This document shows, piece after piece, positions 7,942 to 16,520 of a stretch of DNA of 53,276 nt. The stretch lies in assembly GCA_030700225.1 (NCBI GenBank), contig JAUYJT010000068.1, positions 1 through 53,276 on the forward strand, written 5' to 3'. The position numbers were made by a program, and so were the translations under genes. Each line of letters opens with the position of its first letter. Position 1 is the stretch's first letter. This stretch comes from Candidatus Nanopelagicales bacterium (GTDB lineage: Bacteria; Actinomycetota; Actinomycetes; S36-B12; GCA-2699445). The notes under the pieces were generated by a model that was not told the DNA's origin, made no database searches, and was given only the letters and a program-made list of their open reading frames with translations.

Positions 7942-8646
7942 GTGAGCGAGCTGATAGACACAACCGAGATGTACCTGCGCACGGTATTTGAGCTGCAGGA
8001 AGAAGGGATCCCGCCCTTGCGTGCGCGCATCGCCGAGCGTCTGGCGCAAAGCGGGCCGACGGTGTCGCAGACGGTGGCCCGGATGGAAAGGGACGGCCTG
8101 CTGCACGTCGGGGAAGACCGGCAGATCCACCTGACCGCTGCTGGCAGGTCCGCATCCACGCGCGTGATGCGCAAACACCGCCTCGCCGAGTGCATGCTCG
8201 TTGACCTGCTCGGCATGGACTGGGACTTGACGCACGCCGAGGCATGCCGCTGGGAACATGTGATCAGCGACGATGTCGAAAGGCTCCTAATGGCCGCTCT
8301 GCGCCAGCCAGAAGCCTCTCCGTTCGGCCAGCCCATCCCCGGGCTATCGGAACTTGACCCCGAAGCGCGACCAGGCCCCGCAGCCGCTGAAGGCGTCCCG
8401 TTGACACAAATCGCCGGTCCTCACGTCCGCCAAGCTCGAATACTCAGCATCGGCGAGTCCGCTCAGGCGGACCCGACGATCCTGTCGACACTGCGCCGAG
8501 TGGGAGCGCAGCCTGGCGGGCTTGTCCAGGTCCGCCGCGTTGGCGACCACGTGATGGTCGGAAGCACAGGTGAGTACGCCGAGATAGAGGAACCGGTTGC
8601 CTCGCACATCACCGCGCTTCCGATCGCCGCGGCGCAGGACGCATGA
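7942..8646 (+). CDS. ideR: Iron-dependent repressor, DtxR/IdeR family
   Basis: A 234-aa metal-dependent repressor. Winged HTH residues 1-70, dimerisation/metal domain 70-140, and a C-terminal SH3-like domain (about 155-228). All metal ligands of DtxR are present at the same numbers: Met10, Cys102, Glu105, His106 (primary site) and His79, Glu83, His98 (ancillary site), which argues for Fe(II) rather than Mn(II) specificity. The GTG start follows TAGGAAGG. It is divergent from the ParA gene (110-bp intergenic region) and overlaps the DUF3027 gene by 4 nt. The symbol is by family similarity. Confidence 0.9.
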   Translation: MSELIDTTEMYLRTVFELQEEGIPPLRARIAERLAQSGPTVSQTVARMERDGLLHVGEDRQIHLTAAGRSASTRVMRKHRLAECMLVDLLGMDWDLTHAEACRWEHVISDDVERLLMAALRQPEASPFGQPIPGLSELDPEARPGPAAAEGVPLTQIAGPHVRQARILSIGESAQADPTILSTLRRVGAQPGGLVQVRRVGDHVMVGSTGEYAEIEEPVASHITALPIAAAQDA

Positions 8647-9479
8647 GCACGTCCGGGGACACTGCGGGCCAACCTGCGAGAATGTCTAGCGTGTCCGTAC
8701 TTGCACGGCGCTCTGGCGCCATTACCCCTGACCCAATCTGCGCCGCAGCCGTCGACACGGCCTGGAGGGCCGCGATCGCCGATGGAGGGGCAGAGTCAGT
8801 CGGTGGCCACCGCGGAACTTCTGCCAATGATGAGCGCGTCGTGACTCACACATTTGAGTGCACGTCGGCCGGATACGTGGGTTGGCTATGGCACGTGACG
8901 GTAGTGCGCGCGGAACACTCCCACCGGGTCACCGTGAGCGAGGTAGTAGCCCTGCCGGGAACCACGGCGCTCGTCGCACCGCAGTGGATTCCGTGGGCGT
9001 GGCGTCTGAAGCCAGGCGATCTGACCTCTGGGTCCGTGCTGCCTACCGACCCAGCCGATCCGCGCTTGGCCCCAGGCTGGTCCGGCGACGACGATCTGGC
9101 TGGGCCCCTGGATCCTGGGCCGCTTCACCCTGTCTGCTGGGAGGCTGGCCTGGGGCGCTCCCGTGTGCCATCAGCAGCTGGACGACTGGAAGCCGCGAGC
9201 CGCTGGTACGCCGGTCGATTCGGCCCAGCGTCGGCTATGGCGAAGACAACGCCTGGTTCATGCACCTCCTGCGGATGGATGCTTACGGTAGGCGGGCCAA
9301 TGGGCCAGCAGTTCGGCATCTGCACTTGCGTCCTGTCTCCCGCCGACGGCAGCGCCGTGGCTTTCGACTACGGCTGTGGGGCCCACTCTGAGTCAACCGT
9401 GGCTTCTACTTGCGGGGGAGTCGCCGATGTCGCGGTCGACGATCTGGCACCTTGCGGCCTGGAGATCCAGCCCACGTGA
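8643..9479 (+). CDS. DUF3027-family protein
   Basis: A 278-aa soluble protein of unknown function conserved across Actinobacteria and found near serC in mycobacteria. ICAAAVDTAWRAAIADGG opens the conserved core; YVGWLWHVTVVRA and WIPWAWRLKPGDL are family-like, and a C-terminal part with CTSCGWMLTVGGPMGQQFG and CTCVLSPADG has paired Cys and could bind metal. It overlaps the iron-regulator stop by 4 nt (ATGA), so expression is probably coupled. Function is not inferable. Confidence 0.8.
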   Translation: MSTSGDTAGQPARMSSVSVLARRSGAITPDPICAAAVDTAWRAAIADGGAESVGGHRGTSANDERVVTHTFECTSAGYVGWLWHVTVVRAEHSHRVTVSEVVALPGTTALVAPQWIPWAWRLKPGDLTSGSVLPTDPADPRLAPGWSGDDDLAGPLDPGPLHPVCWEAGLGRSRVPSAAGRLEAASRWYAGRFGPASAMAKTTPGSCTSCGWMLTVGGPMGQQFGICTCVLSPADGSAVAFDYGCGAHSESTVASTCGGVADVAVDDLAPCGLEIQPT

Positions 9480-9552
9480 GCCTCGCTCCCCTAACCTCCC
9501 GCACGGCCGCGCGGAACGGGGATAACCTGAGGACCGCCAACGAGGAGGGTGC

Positions 9553-10008
9553 ATGCAAGGCAAACACGTTGCCGCTCTGAGCCTGGCGGCTGGGGCCGTC
9601 CTGATTCTGTCGGGGTGCCAGAAGCCGGCGCCGGCCATCACAGTGTGGAGCGGGACGACCAGCGTCGACCAACCCGCGTTGTGCTGGGCCTTCGATTCGG
9701 AGTCCCTCTCGCCGGGCGAATGCGCTGAGGAGATCATCACGGGGTCGGTGTCAACCGGGGTCGAGCAGATCGAAGCTGAAGCTGGAAACACCGTTGGGAT
9801 CAGTGTCGACACAGCTGTCGCGGAAAGCGGGTGGTTCCTCAAGATCGGCGGCCAGACCGTAAACCAGGAACCGCTAACCGGCACCTACTTCCGGTTCACC
9901 TTCCCCATGGGCATGCCCAAGAACGGCATGCCGATGCAGGTCGTCGCAGGCAATAGCGGCAACGTGCGGGGGATCTGGCTCGTGCGGCTCGTGCCCAGCG
10001 GCGCCTAG
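9553..10008 (+). CDS. Secreted lipoprotein, DUF2771-like
   Basis: A 151-aa lipoprotein: signal peptide with lipobox ILSGC (acylated Cys at about residue 22), then a beta-rich domain with PALCWAFDSESLSPGECAEE and late FRFTFPMGMP. ATG 9553 follows GAGGAGG with good spacing. The layout and conserved Cys pair resemble DUF2771, which often neighbours DUF3027 genes in Actinobacteria. It sits on the outer face of the membrane; ligand or partner unknown. A GGGGATAAC about 30 nt upstream may be part of its promoter. Confidence 0.65.
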   Translation: MQGKHVAALSLAAGAVLILSGCQKPAPAITVWSGTTSVDQPALCWAFDSESLSPGECAEEIITGSVSTGVEQIEAEAGNTVGISVDTAVAESGWFLKIGGQTVNQEPLTGTYFRFTFPMGMPKNGMPMQVVAGNSGNVRGIWLVRLVPSGA

Positions 10009-10057
10009 CTGGCGCTCATCACCGGCCCCTGACGCGACCCCGAACGCGATCAGACAG

Positions 10058-10441
10058 TCACACGTCGAGGTCGTCGGCGACAACCCGCAGAACAGCCGCT
10101 GCCTGACGCGCGGTCGCGTCATCGGGATAGCGGCCCCGACGAAGCTGATTTGAGACCTTGTCCAAGGACTTGATCAGGTCCTCCATGATCAACGCGAGGT
10201 CCTCCGCTGGGCGCCGACTAGCCTTCACCACTGACGGGGGGGTGTCCAGAATCTGAACCGACAGCGCCTGCTTGCCCTTCTGGCTCTCCGCGACGCTGAA
10301 ATCCACTCGAGTCCCTTGGCGAACGCTGGTCGTTCCAATCGGAAGTGCTCGCAAGTGGACGAACACGTCCTCACCATCGTCTGTTGTCAGGAACCCGTAT
10401 CCCTTCTCGGAATCGAACCACCTAACAATCCCCGTAGGCAC
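10058..10441 (-). CDS. Cold-shock-domain protein with C-terminal extension
   Basis: A 127-aa protein. The CSD spans residues 1-66 with RNP1 KGYGFLT and RNP2 DVFVHL, for binding single-stranded nucleic acid; residues about 75-127 form a helical tail (LALIMEDLIKSLDKVSNQLR) absent from the 67-aa CspA type. This is the actinobacterial CspB-like layout (mycobacterial homologue about 135 aa). It is likely an RNA chaperone. It stands alone, converging on the DUF2771-like gene. Confidence 0.88.
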   Translation of the reverse strand: MPTGIVRWFDSEKGYGFLTTDDGEDVFVHLRALPIGTTSVRQGTRVDFSVAESQKGKQALSVQILDTPPSVVKASRRPAEDLALIMEDLIKSLDKVSNQLRRGRYPDDATARQAAAVLRVVADDLDV

Positions 10442-10487
10442 GATTGGCCTCCTGACCTAGCGGGTTCACTGACCCTGTTCGCGTTCA

Positions 10488-10506
10488 CGGGCGGACTCTC
10501 CGCCCG
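10488..10506 (-). terminator. GC-rich hairpin downstream of gpmA
   Basis: CGGGCGGA, loop of three, TCCGCCCG: a perfect 8-bp stem lying 66 nt beyond the gpmA stop and before the cold-shock gene. There is no U-tract, as is common for actinobacterial terminators. It could also act on the cold-shock gene leader. Confidence 0.45.
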
Positions 10507-10571
10507 CATACCGTTCCAAGGCTAGTCCACAGCGGCCTGTTGCGGCTGATTCCGGGCGCAGGACCGTGTCC

Positions 10572-11330
10572 CTACCGCCCCTGGTTGGCCACAGCAGCCG
10601 CTGCCTTGGCAGCCTCCTCCGGATCCAAGTACTCGCCGCCTTCCACAGTTGGCGCGAGATTCTCATCGAGTCGGTAGACCAACGGAATCCCTGTGGGAAT
10701 GTTCAGCGCGGCGATGTCCTCGTCGCTAATGCCGTCGAGGTGCTTCACTAGTGCCCGCAGCGAATTGCCGTGGGCCGTGACCAGAACCGTAAGGCCAGAG
10801 CGCAAATCGGGGACGATCGAGTCGTACCAGTAAGGCAGCATTCTGTCTACGACGTCCTTCAAGCACTCCGTCGCCGGCAACTGCTCGGGGGCCAACCGGG
10901 CGTACCGGTCATCGTGAGTCTGCGCATACGGGTCTTCCGGGTCGATGGGCGGCGGCGGAGTGTCATAAGAACGCCTCCACAGCATGAACTGCTCTTCCCC
11001 GAACTCCTCCATGGTCTCTCTCTTGTTCTTCCCCTGCAGGGCGCCGTAGTGGCGTTCGTTCAGCCGCCAGTGACGCCGCACCGGGATCCAGTGCCGCTCC
11101 GCTGAATGCAGCGCGAGCTCGGCGGTCCTGATCGCCCGGAGCAGCACTGACGTGTGCAGGACGTCGGGCAGCACTCCGGACTCGAGCATCATCTCGCCGC
11201 CCTTGTCGGCTTCGAGGCGTCCCTGGTCTGTGATGTCGACATCCACCCAGCCGGTGAACAGATTCAGGGCATTCCATTCACTCTGGCCATGCCGTAGAAG
11301 TATCAAGGTCATTTCGTCGCTGAGGGTCAT
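10572..11330 (-). CDS. gpmA: 2,3-bisphosphoglycerate-dependent phosphoglycerate mutase
   Basis: A 252-aa histidine-phosphatase-fold glycolytic enzyme interconverting 3- and 2-phosphoglycerate. [10 protein letters not shown] carries the phosphorylated His; [23 protein letters not shown] and [19 protein letters not shown] (second His) are the dPGM signature. Starts at 11336 (GTG), 11330 and 11312 are all possible and none has a clear ribosome site; ATG 11312 (MTLILLRHG) is the shortest that keeps the fold. The order gpmA, YbjN-like, mshA, phoU, senX3-regX3 is a conserved actinobacterial block. Confidence 0.95.
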   Translation of the reverse strand: MTLSDEMTLILLRHGQSEWNALNLFTGWVDVDITDQGRLEADKGGEMMLESGVLPDVLHTSVLLRAIRTAELALHSAERHWIPVRRHWRLNERHYGALQGKNKRETMEEFGEEQFMLWRRSYDTPPPPIDPEDPYAQTHDDRYARLAPEQLPATECLKDVVDRMLPYWYDSIVPDLRSGLTVLVTAHGNSLRALVKHLDGISDEDIAALNIPTGIPLVYRLDENLAPTVEGGEYLDPEEAAKAAAAVANQGR

Positions 11331-11375
11331 GGGCACATCGTGCCGCAGGACAGGTAGCTTTCGCCACGGAAGCCG

Positions 11376-11867
11376 CTACTCGTCAGGATCTCGCGGAGCA
11401 AGGCGGGCGAACCCCTCTAGATGGCGGGTGGATTCCCCCCGCGCCAGCCGCCAGCGCCACTCCTCGGTAATGGCGCGAGCGAACCCAAGCTCCAAGATGG
11501 TGTTGAAGTCGCCGTCGGCGTGAATCAGGACAGCGCCCAGGATCTGGTCGAGAACTTCTGACGTGACCGATGCCACCGGTATCCGTCCGGCCAGGTAGAT
11601 GTCGCCCTCGCGGTCCAGGCAGTAGGCGATCCCGAGCATCTTCAAGTTCCGCTCCAACAGCCAGCGATAGACGACCGCGTGGTTCTCATCAGGGCGACGG
11701 GCGACGAATGCGTTCACTCCGACCGAGTGAGTCCCGACCACTAGGGACACCGTCGTGCGCAGCTTGGTCTCCCCCTCAAGGACCACGACGAAGTGACCGG
11801 GAGTTGGCTCCTCCGCCGCCAGACCAGCGTCGCTGAGGTACTGGCGGATCACGTCTACAGCTGACAC
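11376..11867 (-). CDS. YbjN-domain protein
   Basis: A 163-aa protein with the YbjN / bacterial sensory-transduction-regulator fold (VVVLEGETKLRTTVSLVVG early, YRWLLERNLKMLGIAYCLD in the middle, DQILGAVLIHADGDFNTILE late), related to type III secretion chaperone folds. In mycobacteria the homologue lies between mshA and gpm1 as here. A GTG start follows GAAGGGCAGAGG. It is 14 nt downstream of mshA and is likely transcribed with it. The biochemical role is unknown. Confidence 0.8.
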   Translation of the reverse strand: MSAVDVIRQYLSDAGLAAEEPTPGHFVVVLEGETKLRTTVSLVVGTHSVGVNAFVARRPDENHAVVYRWLLERNLKMLGIAYCLDREGDIYLAGRIPVASVTSEVLDQILGAVLIHADGDFNTILELGFARAITEEWRWRLARGESTRHLEGFARLAPRDPDE

Positions 11868-11881
11868 GCCTCTGCCCTTCT

Positions 11882-13174
11882 CTAGTTGGCCACGACGAGA
11901 CCGGGGTCCGCATGTCGGGCGATCGCATCACGGTATTGCGCGAGAGTCGCAGCCGCCGTGGCAGCCCAGCTGAACTGGCTGGCATATGCCACAGCGGGCC
12001 CGGACATAGCGTCAAGCCGGGACCTATCGACAATGACGCTGGTCAGGATGTCAGCCCAATCGCTTTCGCCATGACCGTCAATCAAGAAGCCGCCTTCCCC
12101 GTCTCGCACGGCAGTGCGCAGGCCGCCAACACCAGCGGCGAGGACGGGAGTACCGCATGCCTGGGACTCCAGCGCCACGAGCCCGAATGACTCGGAGAAT
12201 GACGGCACAACCACAAGATCGGCAGCCCCGTACCACTTGGCCAGCGTTGCGGCATCGGTCGGTGGTTGGAACCTGACCAGGTCCTCGATCCCGGACCTGG
12301 CAACCAACCCCGACAGCCCGTCCATGTACCCAGTGCCACCCGACGGTCCGCCGCATACGACAACGCCAAGCCGTCGCCTCAACTCTGGCATGGCTTCCAC
12401 AACGCGGGCAACGGCCCTCAATAGCAAGTCGGGTGCCTTCAGGGGCTGGATCCTGCCCACGAAGAGAATCAGGAACTGGTCGTCCGGGATGCCGAGCCTA
12501 CGGCGATCCGCTGCCCGGTCGCCGGGCCGGAACACAGACACATCCACGCCCGGATGCACTACTGATATCGAACCGGGATCAGCACCGTAGTGATTCACAA
12601 GGTCTGCCGCTTCGTCGGCCGTGTTCGCGATGAATCGATCCGCGACACCTGCGAGTTGTTCCTCGGCGAGGACCCGCATCCGCGGCTCCGGCTTGTCCCG
12701 CTCGGTCAGTGCCGCGTTCTTGACCTTCGCCATTGTGTGCATGGTGTGCACCATCGGGACGTCCCAACGCTCGGCGGCCAGCCATGCCGCCTGCCCCGAC
12801 AACCAGTAGTGGCTGTGCACTACGTCGTAGGGGGGCCACGCGCCATTGGATTGCCTCCGCAGCAGCTCCGATGTGAACGCGCAGACCTGCCCAGGAAGAT
12901 CCTCCTTAGGCACACCCTGAAGGGGCCCCGCGGACAGGTGATGGACGCGAACGCCTGGCCAGGGGTGAACAACATCCGGCTGACGATCTGACGTGGCACG
13001 CGTGAACACGTCGACTTCGGCTCCCGCCGTCGCCATGCGCTCGGCGGTGCGCGCGATGTAGACGTTCATGCCGCCCGCGTCCCCTGTCCCCGGCTGGTCG
13101 AGCGGCGAAGTGTGCAGACTCACCACAGCGACACGCAGGGCTCGATCAGCGAGCCGAGAAGCAAGCATCGTCAT
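11882..13174 (-). CDS. mshA: D-inositol-3-phosphate glycosyltransferase (mycothiol step 1)
   Basis: A 430-aa GT4 glycosyltransferase transferring GlcNAc from UDP-GlcNAc to inositol-3-phosphate, the first step of mycothiol synthesis. Diagnostic segments: SLHTSPLDQPGTGDAGGMNVY (N-terminal acceptor domain), DVVHSHYWLSGQAAW, then the C-terminal Rossmann domain with ILFVGRIQPLKAPDLLLRAV and the EX7E-type region VVVPSFSESFGLVALEAQ-like (here SESFGLVALESQACG). The length matches mycobacterial MshA (480 aa with an extended tail) and corynebacterial MshA (418 aa). mshD is also in this window. Confidence 0.95.
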   Translation of the reverse strand: MTMLASRLADRALRVAVVSLHTSPLDQPGTGDAGGMNVYIARTAERMATAGAEVDVFTRATSDRQPDVVHPWPGVRVHHLSAGPLQGVPKEDLPGQVCAFTSELLRRQSNGAWPPYDVVHSHYWLSGQAAWLAAERWDVPMVHTMHTMAKVKNAALTERDKPEPRMRVLAEEQLAGVADRFIANTADEAADLVNHYGADPGSISVVHPGVDVSVFRPGDRAADRRRLGIPDDQFLILFVGRIQPLKAPDLLLRAVARVVEAMPELRRRLGVVVCGGPSGGTGYMDGLSGLVARSGIEDLVRFQPPTDAATLAKWYGAADLVVVPSFSESFGLVALESQACGTPVLAAGVGGLRTAVRDGEGGFLIDGHGESDWADILTSVIVDRSRLDAMSGPAVAYASQFSWAATAAATLAQYRDAIARHADPGLVVAN

Positions 13175-13232
13175 CGTCCCACCGGCCTGGCTACGAGGGG
13201 CCGCGCGCAGAATGCGAAATCACGCAAGTGCT

Positions 13233-13922
13233 TCAGACCTCGCCGTCGTCGGGAACACCTGGGCCAGCGACGCTGACTGCCGCGTATGGCTCTCCGGTAA
13301 CGATGTGGATGACCCTCTTGGCGATGGTGACGGCGTGATCCGCGAAGCGCTCATAGAACCGAGAAAGGAGCGTGACATCTATGGCCTCCTCGACACCGTA
13401 GGGCCATGACTCGGAAAGGACTCGCCTGAACAAGCTCGCGTGAAGTTCGTCCATGAGGTCGTCACTGCGTTCGATATCGATGGCCAAAGAAACGTCCTTG
13501 GTCGAGATGATCGAGCCCGTGAGCCCGACGATCGCCTCGGCAACAGCGCCCATCTGCGCGAAAGTTCCCCGGAGCTCCTGCGGCACGCTGGACTTCGGAT
13601 AGCGCAAGCGCGTCTGCCGCGCGACATGCCGGGCGAGATCACCCATCCTCTCCATCGACATCGAGATCTGAATTCCGGTCATGACGATCCGCAAATCGGT
13701 CGCCACTGGCTGCTGCAGTGCCGCCAGCTCATAGCACTGCTCATCGATGTCGGCGGCCATCATGTCGACGGTCTCGTCGCCTTCAATGACAGACTCCGCC
13801 AGCTGAAGATCCGCGTCCAGCAGAGCCCTAGTCGCTTTGCTGATCGCCGATCCGACCAGCACCGTCATCTGGACTAGCTCCTGGCTGATCGCATCCAGCT
13901 TCTCGTGGTAGGTCTCCCGCAT
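13233..13922 (-). CDS. phoU: Phosphate transport regulator PhoU
   Basis: A 229-aa protein of two PhoU three-helix repeats (about 10-105 and 115-210); the E/D-x3-D metal signatures are visible as ESVIEGDETVDMMAADID and DIERSDDLMDELHA, and ERMGDLARHVA / ERFADHAVTIAKRV are repeated. It links the Pst transporter to the SenX3-RegX3 two-component system by restraining kinase activity when phosphate is plentiful. I start at ATG 13922, preceded by CAGGGAG, rather than 13946. It is divergent from senX3, with which it shares a 131-bp control region. Confidence 0.93.
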   Translation of the reverse strand: MRETYHEKLDAISQELVQMTVLVGSAISKATRALLDADLQLAESVIEGDETVDMMAADIDEQCYELAALQQPVATDLRIVMTGIQISMSMERMGDLARHVARQTRLRYPKSSVPQELRGTFAQMGAVAEAIVGLTGSIISTKDVSLAIDIERSDDLMDELHASLFRRVLSESWPYGVEEAIDVTLLSRFYERFADHAVTIAKRVIHIVTGEPYAAVSVAGPGVPDDGEV

Positions 13923-14053
13923 CGTGAACTCCCTGCTTGATGCCACCAGTCATTCTAGTGCGCGCGAGTCTTGAACCTACGGCTGGAGACCGTGCGGGAG
14001 CGGTCCCCCGGGTGGGGCGCTGCCATGAGCCGCCAAAGTCGTACTCTTCGTGC

Positions 14054-15190
14054 GTGAACCCGAGCTCGCCCCACACACCGGACCTGTGTCCCGGCTCACC
14101 GTCAGGGGCGAGCGTGGGGTCTATCTCCCCAGAGCTGGAATCTGTCTTGTCCGTGCTCGGTGGTGTAGTCATCGTCTGCGACAAGACGGCCAGCGTAATC
14201 AGGGCGTCGCCGGGTGCCGCCCATCTGCGCCTGATTCGAAGAGGGCGGATCGCCTTCGATGAGATCGCTGAGTGCGCGGCCGACTCACAAGTCGCCGGGA
14301 AACCCGTAATCCGAGCCGTGACGGTGCGGCGCCCGCCTCTTCGGAAGGGATGGCTCGACCTGCGCGTGCGCGCCGTTCCCCTGGAAGGTGCCCTGTCACT
14401 CCTGCTCATCGATGACCTCACCGAGGAGAATCGGGTGGCCGCGGTGCGCCGGGACTTCATCGCCAACGTCAGCCACGAGCTGAAAACGCCCGTCGGCGCG
14501 GTGTCGCTCCTGGCTGAGGCTCTGGAAGCGGCCACTGATGACCCAGAGGCCGTGCGCCACTTCGCCAAGCAGTTACAGACTGAAGCGGGTCGGTTGTCCC
14601 AGCTGATCAGCGACGTGCTCGACCTGTCCCGAGTGCAAGGCGACGACCCCATGTCGCACGCCTATGACCTCTCTGTCGACGCGCTTGTGGCGGGGGCAGT
14701 GTCGTACGTGACCGCAGCCGCGGATGCCAAGGGAATCGCCATCGTCGTCGGAGGCGACCACGACGCCCACGTCTTCGGCGACGAGTCACAACTGCTCGCC
14801 GCCCTCAGGAATGTCCTGGCCAACGCGGTCGCCTACAGCGACACGAGCACCCGCGTCGCGGTCGCCGTAAGGGTCGGCGAATCCATCGTTGACATCGACG
14901 TGAAGGATCAGGGAATCGGTATCCCGGAGCCGGAACTGGACCGGATATTCGAGCGCTTCTACCGAGTCGACATGGCAAGGTCGAGAGCCACGGGAGGCAC
15001 GGGCCTTGGCTTGTCGATCGTCCGCAACGTGTGCCGCAATCATGGCGGAGACGTCAAAGTGTGGTCGGTCGCGAACGAAGGCTCAACGTTCACGATCCAG
15101 CTTCCAAGGTACAACGGGCAAGACCCGGCTGACGACCATGATCTGGCTCCGGCCATGGCGGTACCGAGTGACCAAAAGGAGCTGACGTGA
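14054..15190 (+). CDS. senX3: SenX3-type phosphate sensor histidine kinase, lacking membrane segments
   Basis: A 378-aa histidine kinase: PAS-like domain (about 25-110), DHp with phospho-acceptor His141 in NVSHELKTPVGA, and a HATPase domain with N box LRNVLANAVAYS, G1 DQGIGIPE and G2 GTGLGLSIV. The PVGAVSLLAEALE region and its position before regX3 identify the SenX3 family. Mycobacterial SenX3 begins with two membrane helices; the N-terminus here (residues 1-25, Pro/Ser-rich) has none, even with the longer frame open from 13937. GTG 14054 is my start, chosen because the frame upstream lacks family character. It overlaps regX3 by 4 nt. Confidence 0.88.
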   Translation: MNPSSPHTPDLCPGSPSGASVGSISPELESVLSVLGGVVIVCDKTASVIRASPGAAHLRLIRRGRIAFDEIAECAADSQVAGKPVIRAVTVRRPPLRKGWLDLRVRAVPLEGALSLLLIDDLTEENRVAAVRRDFIANVSHELKTPVGAVSLLAEALEAATDDPEAVRHFAKQLQTEAGRLSQLISDVLDLSRVQGDDPMSHAYDLSVDALVAGAVSYVTAAADAKGIAIVVGGDHDAHVFGDESQLLAALRNVLANAVAYSDTSTRVAVAVRVGESIVDIDVKDQGIGIPEPELDRIFERFYRVDMARSRATGGTGLGLSIVRNVCRNHGGDVKVWSVANEGSTFTIQLPRYNGQDPADDHDLAPAMAVPSDQKELT

Positions 15191-15867
15191 TTCGCCTGCT
15201 CGTCGTGGAGGACGAGGAGTCCATCCGCGATGCTCTCAGCTTCATGCTCCGCAAGGAGGGCTTCGAGGTTGAACTCGCGAGCGACGGAACCGACGCTCTT
15301 GCCCGGTTCCAGCGCCACGGAGCCGACTTGATCTTGCTTGATCTGATGCTCCCCGGCTTGTCGGGGACCGAAGTGTGCAAAGCGGTCCGACAGAAGTCGA
15401 GCGTCCCGATCATCATGGTCTCGGCGAAAGACACCGAGGTGGACAAAGTAGTCGGGTTGGAGCTTGGGGCTGACGACTACGTGACCAAGCCATACTCAAG
15501 CCGGGAGCTAGTGGCCCGGATCCGAGCTGTCCTTCGCCGAGGACCCGAATCCGAGGAACCAGCCGACACGAAGCTAGTCGCGGGGCCCGTGCGGATGGAT
15601 GTCGAGCGCCACATCGTCACCGTCGACGGCACCGAGGTTGCCCTGCCCCTGAAGGAGTTCGACCTGCTTGAACTGTTCCTGCGCAACACCGGGCGCGTGC
15701 TCACTCGAGGGCAGTTGATAGACCGGGTCTGGGGCTCCAACTATGTCGGCGACACCAAGACACTCGACGTCCACGTGAAGCGGCTGCGTTCCAAGATTGA
15801 GCCTGATCCAGCCAATCCGATCCTGCTGCGGACGGTCCGAGGTCTCGGCTACAAGTTCAGCTCCTGA
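15187..15867 (+). CDS. regX3: Phosphate response regulator RegX3
   Basis: A 226-aa OmpR/PhoB-type regulator: receiver domain 1-115 with acidic pocket EDE (8-10), phospho-acceptor Asp52 (LLDLMLPG), Lys in VTKPYSSREL; winged-helix DNA-binding domain 130-226 (LPLKEFDLLELFLRNTGRV ... TLDVHVKRLRSKIE). It binds direct-repeat PHO boxes and activates phosphate-scavenging genes, probably including the pstS promoter at 48127. It is co-translated with senX3 (ATGA-type overlap). Confidence 0.95.
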   Translation: MIRLLVVEDEESIRDALSFMLRKEGFEVELASDGTDALARFQRHGADLILLDLMLPGLSGTEVCKAVRQKSSVPIIMVSAKDTEVDKVVGLELGADDYVTKPYSSRELVARIRAVLRRGPESEEPADTKLVAGPVRMDVERHIVTVDGTEVALPLKEFDLLELFLRNTGRVLTRGQLIDRVWGSNYVGDTKTLDVHVKRLRSKIEPDPANPILLRTVRGLGYKFSS

Positions 15868-15968
15868 GGGCTGACAGACTCGCTGGCGGTCGTCGCCGCG
15901 TCTTCCGGCACGGAGACCGGGTGCCTCCGCGTGGTACCCTGGGTTCCCGGTGAAAGGGGCCACTCCAT

Positions 15969-16451
15969 ATGACGTTCAAGGTCGGCGACACCGTCGTATA
16001 CCCGCACCACGGAGCCGCTTCAATCGATGCGATCGAGACCAGAACCATCAAAGGCGAACCAAGAGAGTACCTAGTACTTCGCGTTCAGCAGGGAGATTTG
16101 ACCGTCCGGGTCCCCTCGGACAATGTGGATCTCGTTGGCGTTCGCGACGTCGTAGACGCGGAGGGCTTGGACCGCGTTTTCGATGTGCTCCGCAAGCCCC
16201 ACGTAGAGGAACCGACGAACTGGTCGCGTCGATACAAGGCCAACCTGGAGAAGCTCGCATCGGGAGATGTCGTAAAGGTCGCCGAAGTCATTCGCGACCT
16301 TTGGCGCCGCGATCAGGACCGCGGACTTTCCGCCGGAGAAAAGCGAATGCTGTCCAAGGCCCGTCAAGTGCTTGTCAGCGAACTGGCCTTGGCTGAGAAC
16401 ACGAATGAGGACAAGGCCGAAGCGCTGTTGGACGAGATACTCGCTTCCTGA
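15969..16451 (+). CDS. carD: CarD-family RNA polymerase-binding regulator
   Basis: A 160-aa essential actinobacterial transcription factor: N-terminal RNAP-interaction (Tudor-like) domain (1-65, [17 protein letters not shown]) binding the beta protrusion, and a C-terminal helical domain (70-160) that includes the conserved Trp wedge region ([11 protein letters not shown]). It stabilises open complexes at housekeeping and rRNA promoters. ATG follows GAAAGGGG, and TACCCT (15935-15940) resembles a -10 hexamer. Confidence 0.95.
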   Translation: MTFKVGDTVVYPHHGAASIDAIETRTIKGEPREYLVLRVQQGDLTVRVPSDNVDLVGVRDVVDAEGLDRVFDVLRKPHVEEPTNWSRRYKANLEKLASGDVVKVAEVIRDLWRRDQDRGLSAGEKRMLSKARQVLVSELALAENTNEDKAEALLDEILAS

Positions 16452-16520
16452 AGCCATGGGCGCTAGAGTCCCGGCACTGCGATCTGCGCTCGTCGTTGAG
16501 GCAGCTGTCGAAGGAGTGCC

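Noticed and set aside
7832-8245. N-terminal extension of the ParA-like protein
   Set aside because: It is antisense to the iron-regulator gene and lacks ParA similarity; Walker A follows directly after ATG 7831.
10466-10490. Two GTTCAC motifs as a PHO box near gpmA
   Set aside because: Spacing is 19 bp, not 11 bp.
13937-14053. Longer SenX3 start at 13937
   Set aside because: The extra residues (MMPPVILVRASLEP...) have no signal or membrane character and overlap the phoU control region; GTG 14054 is more plausible.
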